64,000 bases of DNA from Megaustenia siamemsis. Its lineage: Eukaryota > Mollusca > Gastropoda > Stylommatophora > Ariophantidae. Location: NCBI GenBank assembly GCA_032433765.1, contig JAVIAB010000051.1:148576275-148640274 (forward strand). The letters are read 5' to 3'. The notes below the pieces were generated by a model. It searched no databases. It had not been told where the DNA came from and saw nothing but the letters and a program-made list of their open reading frames with translations. The position numbers were made by a program, and so were the translations under genes. Shown in pieces: positions 59,556 through 64,000 of the stretch. The stretch's first letter is position 1. Each line of letters starts with the position of its first letter.

Positions 59556-59925
59556 AATGAATCATCATCAAGTACCATGCATGCTGGTGTAGGTGATTAT
59601 GTCTCTCCACAATTCTCGATCTCGACAATTATTTATCAGGTCTCTGGTTGATCTTCTGCCAACCCATTCTCTTAAGCTGTCTGGTGTCTTTTCTCTTTGT
59701 CTCTACCCTCTATCTCTTCGTCCCTCAATTTTCCTAGTTGTCACAATATATTCCAGCCGTTCCCTTCTCATTACATGGCCAAAAAATGATGATTGTTTCT
59801 GTCTAATTTTGAAAATGGGTTTTCATTTTGCGTTGGCCTCTTTCAGAACGTGTTCATTGCCCTTGTTAGCTACACAAGGTATTCTCAACATTCTTCTGCA
59901 AAACAACATTTCTACAGCCTCCATA
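59556..59925 (-). mobile_element. LINE family B 3' fragment
   Basis: Starts ATCATCATCAAGTACCATGC and GGTGTAGGTGATTATGTCTC, continuing with the same minus-strand C-terminal segment as 13205 and 57423. Confidence 0.82.
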
Positions 59926-60046
59926 ACATAATAAAGAGTGTAATTTTTTTTTTTTAACATAAGACGATTTCAGAGACAATGTAAGTTTACATTTAGTAAC
60001 TTTGATTAAATCAAGTGATAACTTCTCTTGTTTCTTTCTTACACAG

Positions 60047-60067
60047 CTCGACCTGCAGTTAAACCAG
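60047..60067 (+). CDS. 21-nt microexon of the Ig gene (linker between Ig1 and Ig2)
   Basis: TTTCTTTCTTACACAG|CTCGACCTGCAGTTAAACCAG|GTATGA. Phase 1 at both ends. With the last base of 38909 and the first two of 63514 it gives PRPAVKP between LQVN and AVILKGKEF. A Pro-rich link at this spot is usual between Ig1 and Ig2 (for example VPP in DIP, lachesin and IgLON proteins). At 21 nt it could be skipped without a frame change, removing seven residues. The evidence is splice consensus plus exact phase match on both sides; there is no transcript. Confidence 0.7.
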
Positions 60068-60077
60068 GTATGATATA

Positions 60078-60620
60078 TTCATTCTGTGTTGTCACTTTCT
60101 TTTAGATGTTTATTCATTTCTGTGTTGTCACTTTCTTTGTAGATGTTTATTCATTTCTGTGTTGTCACTTTCTTTGTAGATGTTTATTCATTTATGTGTT
60201 GTCACTTTCTTTGTAGATGTTTATTCATTTCTGTGTTGTCACTTTCTTTGTAGATGTTTATTCATTTCTGTGTTGTCACTTTCTTTGTAGATGTTTATTC
60301 ATTTCTGTGTTGTCACTTTCTTTGTAGATGTTTATTCATTTCTGTGTTGTCACTTTCTTTGTAGATGTTTATTCATTCTGTGTTGTCACTTTCTTTGTAG
60401 ATGTTTATTCATTTTTGTGTTGTCACTTTCTTTGTAGATGTTTATTCATTTCTGTGTTGTCACTTTCTTTGTAGATGTGTATTCATTCTGTGTTGTCACT
60501 TTCTTTGTAGATGTTTATTCATTTCTGTGTTGTCACTTTCTTTGTAGATGTTTATTCATTTCTGTGTTGTCACTTTCTTGGTAGATGTTTATTCATTCTG
60601 TGTTGTTACTTTTTTGTAGA
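60078..60620. repeat. 37-bp array after the microexon, about 15 copies
   Basis: The unit contains TTTATTCATTTCTGTGTTG and TCACTTTCTTTGTAGATG. It starts only about 10 bp after the microexon donor. Each unit holds a pyrimidine-rich stretch followed by TAG, resembling a 3' splice site. Confidence 0.94.
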
Positions 60621-60724
60621 TGTCTATCCATTCCTGTATTTGTTGACACAGTCTAATGTAGACGTTACCTCCATTCCTGTGTTGTTATAATTTTGATGTT
60701 CCTGCACTGTCACCATCTACATAG

Positions 60725-61011
60725 ATGTTATACCACTCCTGTACTATCATGATCTATATAGATGTTACGCCACCCCTGTACAATCATGATCTATATATAT
60801 TGTTACGTCACTCCTGTACTATCATAATCTATATAGATGTACGTCACTCCTGTACTATCATAATCTATATAGATGTACGTCACTCCTGTACTATCATAAT
60901 CTATATAGATGTACGTCACTCCTGTACTATCATAATCTATATAGATGTACGTCACTCCTGTACTATCATAATCTATATAGATGTACGTCACTCATGTACT
61001 ATCTTAATCTA
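60725..61011. repeat. 36-bp repeat, about 8 copies
   Basis: Units with CACTCCTGTACTATCATAAT and CTATATAGATGTACGT. The first two copies are degenerate. Confidence 0.92.
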
Positions 61012-61851
61012 CGTACGTGTTACACCAATTCCTGTTTTGTTTCATAAATATTGTTCCATTAACACCTGTTCATTTTCAGCATATTTAAAAAAATTTGAAC
61101 CAATAACGGAAATCACCTCTAAACACTAATGTTATTATTTTAAAACAAAATTAATCCATTTCTACAACTACACCCATGCTGTTATCATAACAAAATTATC
61201 CTTAGCCTCTTACCCGTGTTGCTATAATAAATAAATTCAAGTTACCTTTATACATCTGTTGTTATCACAGACTATGTAGTTACCTTTATTCCATTTGTTA
61301 TCTTAAATAATATAACCTACCTCCACACCCTCAGACATACGAAAAATTTATGTTATCTACTCGTCTGCACCATCACCGGAACACAAAAACGATTATATTA
61401 AAGTTAGCACTCCCCCAAAAAAAATGAACGGTAAGGAAACTACAGTTAAACGGGTTTATTAGGAGAGCACAATCGATTTCCAGGATATTTTTCTCTTTTT
61501 TTTAACTCTAAAGTTCTCCACGGGTGAAAGTTCAAAGTTCGCGTCCTTGGAGGTTCAAATTGGACTCTGGGGCAAGACTGATGAAACTCGTTAATAGCTT
61601 TTATACAGGAGACCAAGACAATGATAGAACTAAAGGTTGGCTTTCAGTGCCCCCTGTCTAGTATGGGGAGTTAATTATGGACAGGTGAGAGATAACAAGG
61701 TAGTTTAATTTACGATGTACTGTCAAGGGAGAGACAACTGTCATAATTGTAATCTTAAATACTTCCAGATTTTAGGTGACACAAGACAGATCGTTCAGTG
61801 TTTTTTTTTTTATTATACTGTTAGTTCATTAGATAATTATGGGCCGAATTA
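61012..61851. other. Unassigned intronic sequence
   Basis: Contains the inverted CTCF-like box (61628-61662). No coding signal. Confidence 0.45.
61628..61662 (-). promoter_or_regulatory. CTCF-like box within a 35-bp duplicated element, copy 2
   Basis: Reverse complement of the element at 38684-38718: GTTGGCTTTCAGTGCCCCCT is exact over 19-20 bases, and the similarity runs over about 35. Confidence 0.35.
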
Positions 61852-61864
61852 CTGTTATTTGTAG

Positions 61865-62124
61865 GGAGTCGCTATAGCTCAGTGGTTAGTGAACTGGACT
61901 ACAAAGGACAAGAGGTAAGGTTCGATCCCAACCGACGGCTTCCGGGTTCACCCAGCCTTTAATGAGTACCTGATTTTTTTCAGGGAAAGTGAAGCGGCAC
62001 AGGCGTAATACCGACCACATTACCCCCGAAAATCATGTGCCGAAGGTCTGTAAAATATATGGTCACTAACACCATATTCCCTATACGCCACTTAGCCTGA
62101 CGGAGGTGCTTTACTTTTTTTTTG
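61865..62124 (+). mobile_element. tRNA-derived SINE, family 1, copy e
   Basis: A box TAGCTCAGTGG (61875-61885) and B box GGTTCGATCCC (61919-61929) are both perfect. Target-site duplication CTGTTATTTGTAG at 61852-61864 and 62125-62137. Hairpin 1 is intact; hairpin 2 is broken by substitutions. Confidence 0.94.
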
Positions 62125-62399
62125 CTGTTATTTGTAGTTCCTGTGGTCGTTTTGTGCATTATTATTGTTTGTTTCTTCAGAAAATATATGTAACTTGTAG
62201 TTCCTAAGGCAAGGTCGTCCTGGACTTTTTACACATAATAACTGTTAGTTCCTTCAGAATATTACTGTTACTCGTAGTTTGTGAGTCTTTTTAAACATAA
62301 GTACTGTTAGTTCCTTCAAAAAACTCTGGACAATTTTACTGTTGATTCTAAACACTAGTTCTGAAATTATGGTCAATTCTGTAGATAGTTTTGAAAAGA

Positions 62400-63122
62400 A
62401 CAACTGTTACTTTATATAGGTAGTTCTAGACTGAATTGTTCTAAGTTTTGTATCGTTCTGGTAGTTCTAGACTGAATTGCTCTAAGTTCTGTATCGTTCT
62501 GGTAGTTCTAGATTGAATTGTTCTACGTTTTGTATCGTTCTGGTAGTTCTAGACTGAATTGCTCTAAGTTCTGTATCGTTCTGGTAGTTCTAGATTGAAT
62601 TGTTCTACGTTTTGTATCGTTCTGGAAGTTCTAGACTGAATTGCTCTAGGTTATGTATCGTTCTGGTAGTTCTAGATTGAATTGTTCTAAGTTTTGTATC
62701 GTTCTGGTAGTCCTAAACTGAATTGCTCTAAGTTCTGTATCGTTCTGGTAGTTCTAGATTGAATTGTTCTACGTTTTGTATCGTTCTGGTAGTCCTAAAC
62801 TGAATTGCTCTAAGTTCTGTATCGTTCTGGTAGTTCTAGACTGAATTGCTCTAAGTTCTGTATCGTTCTGGTAGTTCTAGACTGAATTGTTCTACGTTTT
62901 GTATCATTCTGGTAGTTCTAGACTAAATTGTTCTAAGTTGTGTATCTTTCTGGTAGTTCTAGACTGAATTGCTCTAAGTTCTGTACCGTTCTGGTAGTTC
63001 TAGACTGAATTGTTCTACGTTTTGTATCGTTCTGGTAGTTCTAGACTGAATTGCTCTAAGTTTTGTATCTTTCTGGTAGTTCTAGACTGAATTGCTCTAA
63101 GTTTTTTATCGTTCTGGTAGTT
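62400..63122. repeat. 41-bp minisatellite, about 17 copies
   Basis: The unit contains GGTAGTTCTAGACTGAATTG plus CTCTAAGTTCTGTATCGTTC. A second form has GATTGAATTGTTCTACGTTT; between 62450 and 62780 the two alternate, giving an 82-bp dimer. Confidence 0.95.
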
Positions 63123-63513
63123 CTAGACATTATTACTGTTAGTTTATGTTAACAATTCTAGACAAAATTCATGGTAGTTCGTTCCTCTAGGCATTTCAGG
63201 ACGAAATTACTACAAATGTGTGTACATATTTCTGAGACATAACTATTAGTTCGTATTGATAGTTCTTGACAGATAACAGTTAGTCCTAGCATTTATTGAT
63301 GAACAGAACTATCGTTAGTTCCTGAAAATAGTTGTTGGAGATGCTCTCATTTCATCGACATAACAAGTTATTTTTTCTTTGTGCTTTCACGTTGTTTCCG
63401 TATTAGTTAAACTGAAACATTGACGACTTGCTAGATAGTTATCGTTTTCTTATGTTGTTCTTCCAGTTATGGTGAAGACTGTTTAAAGTTTGTTCTTGTC
63501 GTTTTTACTTCAG
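63123..63513. other. Intron end before the Ig2 exon
   Basis: Unassigned except for the acceptor: CTTGTCGTTTTTACTTCAG at 63495-63513 with a good pyrimidine tract. Confidence 0.5.
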
Positions 63514-63689
63514 CCGTTATTCTTAAAGGAAAGGAATTTGTAGACAGAAACGAGCCCATCCGACTGCAGTGCAACGCCACAGGTCCGAAGATTCCCGAGG
63601 ACATTGATTGGTTCAAGGACGGTACCAAGTTGGACACGAGGGTGACCAAAAGCCCTAACATTATCATCACCAAGTACACGTCCTTGGAA
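63514..63689 (+). CDS. Ig-superfamily adhesion gene, exon encoding most of Ig domain 2
   Basis: 176 nt: two bases that finish the linker codon, then 58 codons, ending phase 0 before GTGAGT. It codes for VILKGKEFVDRNEPIRLQCN, ATGPKIPEDIDWFKDGTKLD, then RVTKSPNIIITKYTSLE. It shows the first Ig2 Cys (RLQCNATG), the core Trp (DWFKDG) and the start of the E strand (TSLE). The second Cys (D.G.Y.C) must be in the next exon, outside the window. GC content is higher than in the surrounding intron. Ig2 with WFKDG and a split before the final strands is common in I-set adhesion proteins; the exact subfamily is not resolved. Confidence 0.88.
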
Positions 63690-64000
63690 GTGAGTTCACC
63701 TTTAACCTTGTAGTGATTGGTGATTGGTTGTTGGTTTTATTTTTGGGCAGGAGTGTGTGATCTGATTGGTGGAAATAATTTGTTGTATCAAATCATGATG
63801 CTGTTGGATTTGGCAAAGAATTATGTTACTGCACTAAAGCTGGTAAACAAGGAAAGAGGTAAATAAATAAAGTGTATTATGACACCTTCACTGAGAGAAC
63901 TGTACAATAAACAACGACGTTTCGGCCTTGTGAATCTGTCTTTCTTCAGAAACTAAAAGCAAAACAAAACAGAACAGAACACGGTAAATGTGACTAAGAT
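63690..64000. other. Start of the next intron, with a hammerhead-like motif
   Basis: On the minus strand 63920-63949 reads CTGAAGA, 19 nt, then GAAACGTC. Otherwise unassigned. Confidence 0.4.
63920..63949 (-). ncRNA. Hammerhead-ribozyme-like core
   Basis: Intact CUGANGA (CTGAAGA) and GAAA boxes with a longer stem-II insert than at 8146. Probably from a Penelope-like element end; activity unknown. Confidence 0.4.

Noticed and set aside
61865..61940. A functional tRNA gene
   Set aside because: The A and B boxes are perfect but the sequence continues into a SINE body with tail and target-site duplication; a cloverleaf with acceptor stem is not evident. The same holds for 6093 and 57576.

Overview
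The window looks like non-coding, repeat-saturated DNA from an invertebrate animal, most likely a mollusc and perhaps a gastropod. The taxon is an inference: it rests on split Ig-domain exons with long introns, several RTE-type LINE lineages, tRNA-derived SINEs with clean target-site duplications, and very many minisatellites. There is no operon-like organisation and no prokaryotic gene.

The only host gene I can support is on the + strand. It is an immunoglobulin-superfamily neural adhesion gene of the lachesin / DIP-dpr / IgLON / zig-8 type, represented by four internal exons: 34913-35023, 38795-38909, a 21-nt microexon at 60047-60067, and 63514-63689. Their phases join as 0, 1, 1, 0 with no stop. 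Together they encode most of Ig domain 1, a short Pro-containing linker and the first two thirds of Ig domain 2. The first intron uses a GC-AG donor. The signal peptide, the first half of Ig1, the end of Ig2, any later domains and the membrane anchor are not visible; I presume they lie outside the window or in exons too short for me to find. Bases 1-34912 are then probably an upstream intron or intergenic DNA.

Layout. 1-1700: TCTG/TATC microsatellites and a 47-bp array. 2.9-4.0 kb: a LINE C-terminus that runs in frame into a 45-bp minisatellite. 5.2-7.0 and 9.5-10.9 kb: two copies of a second LINE. 12-17.5 kb: three large AT-rich arrays interrupted by LINE and SINE insertions. 19.1-21.9 kb: a decayed LINE carrying two younger insertions. 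25.2-28.0 kb: a nearly intact RTE-type LINE with a target-site duplication. 31.0-34.4 kb: a 43/44-bp satellite with higher-order structure. 34.9-63.7 kb: the Ig gene, whose 21-kb second intron holds a 31-bp array, a 5.4-kb TTGATC-type array, G-rich and telomere-like arrays, a 35-bp array, a 22-bp array and more transposon fragments. 60-63.1 kb: three arrays that follow the microexon.

By my rough tally about one third of the window is tandem repeat, and nearly all long open frames are by-products of repeat units divisible by three. The most interesting signals are the microexon followed at once by a 37-bp array of 3'-splice-site-like sequences, two cases where a minisatellite grew out of LINE sequence, a hairpin shared by two SINE groups near their 3' ends, hammerhead-like cores typical of Penelope-like elements, and a pair of inverted CTCF-like boxes spanning the 21-kb intron.
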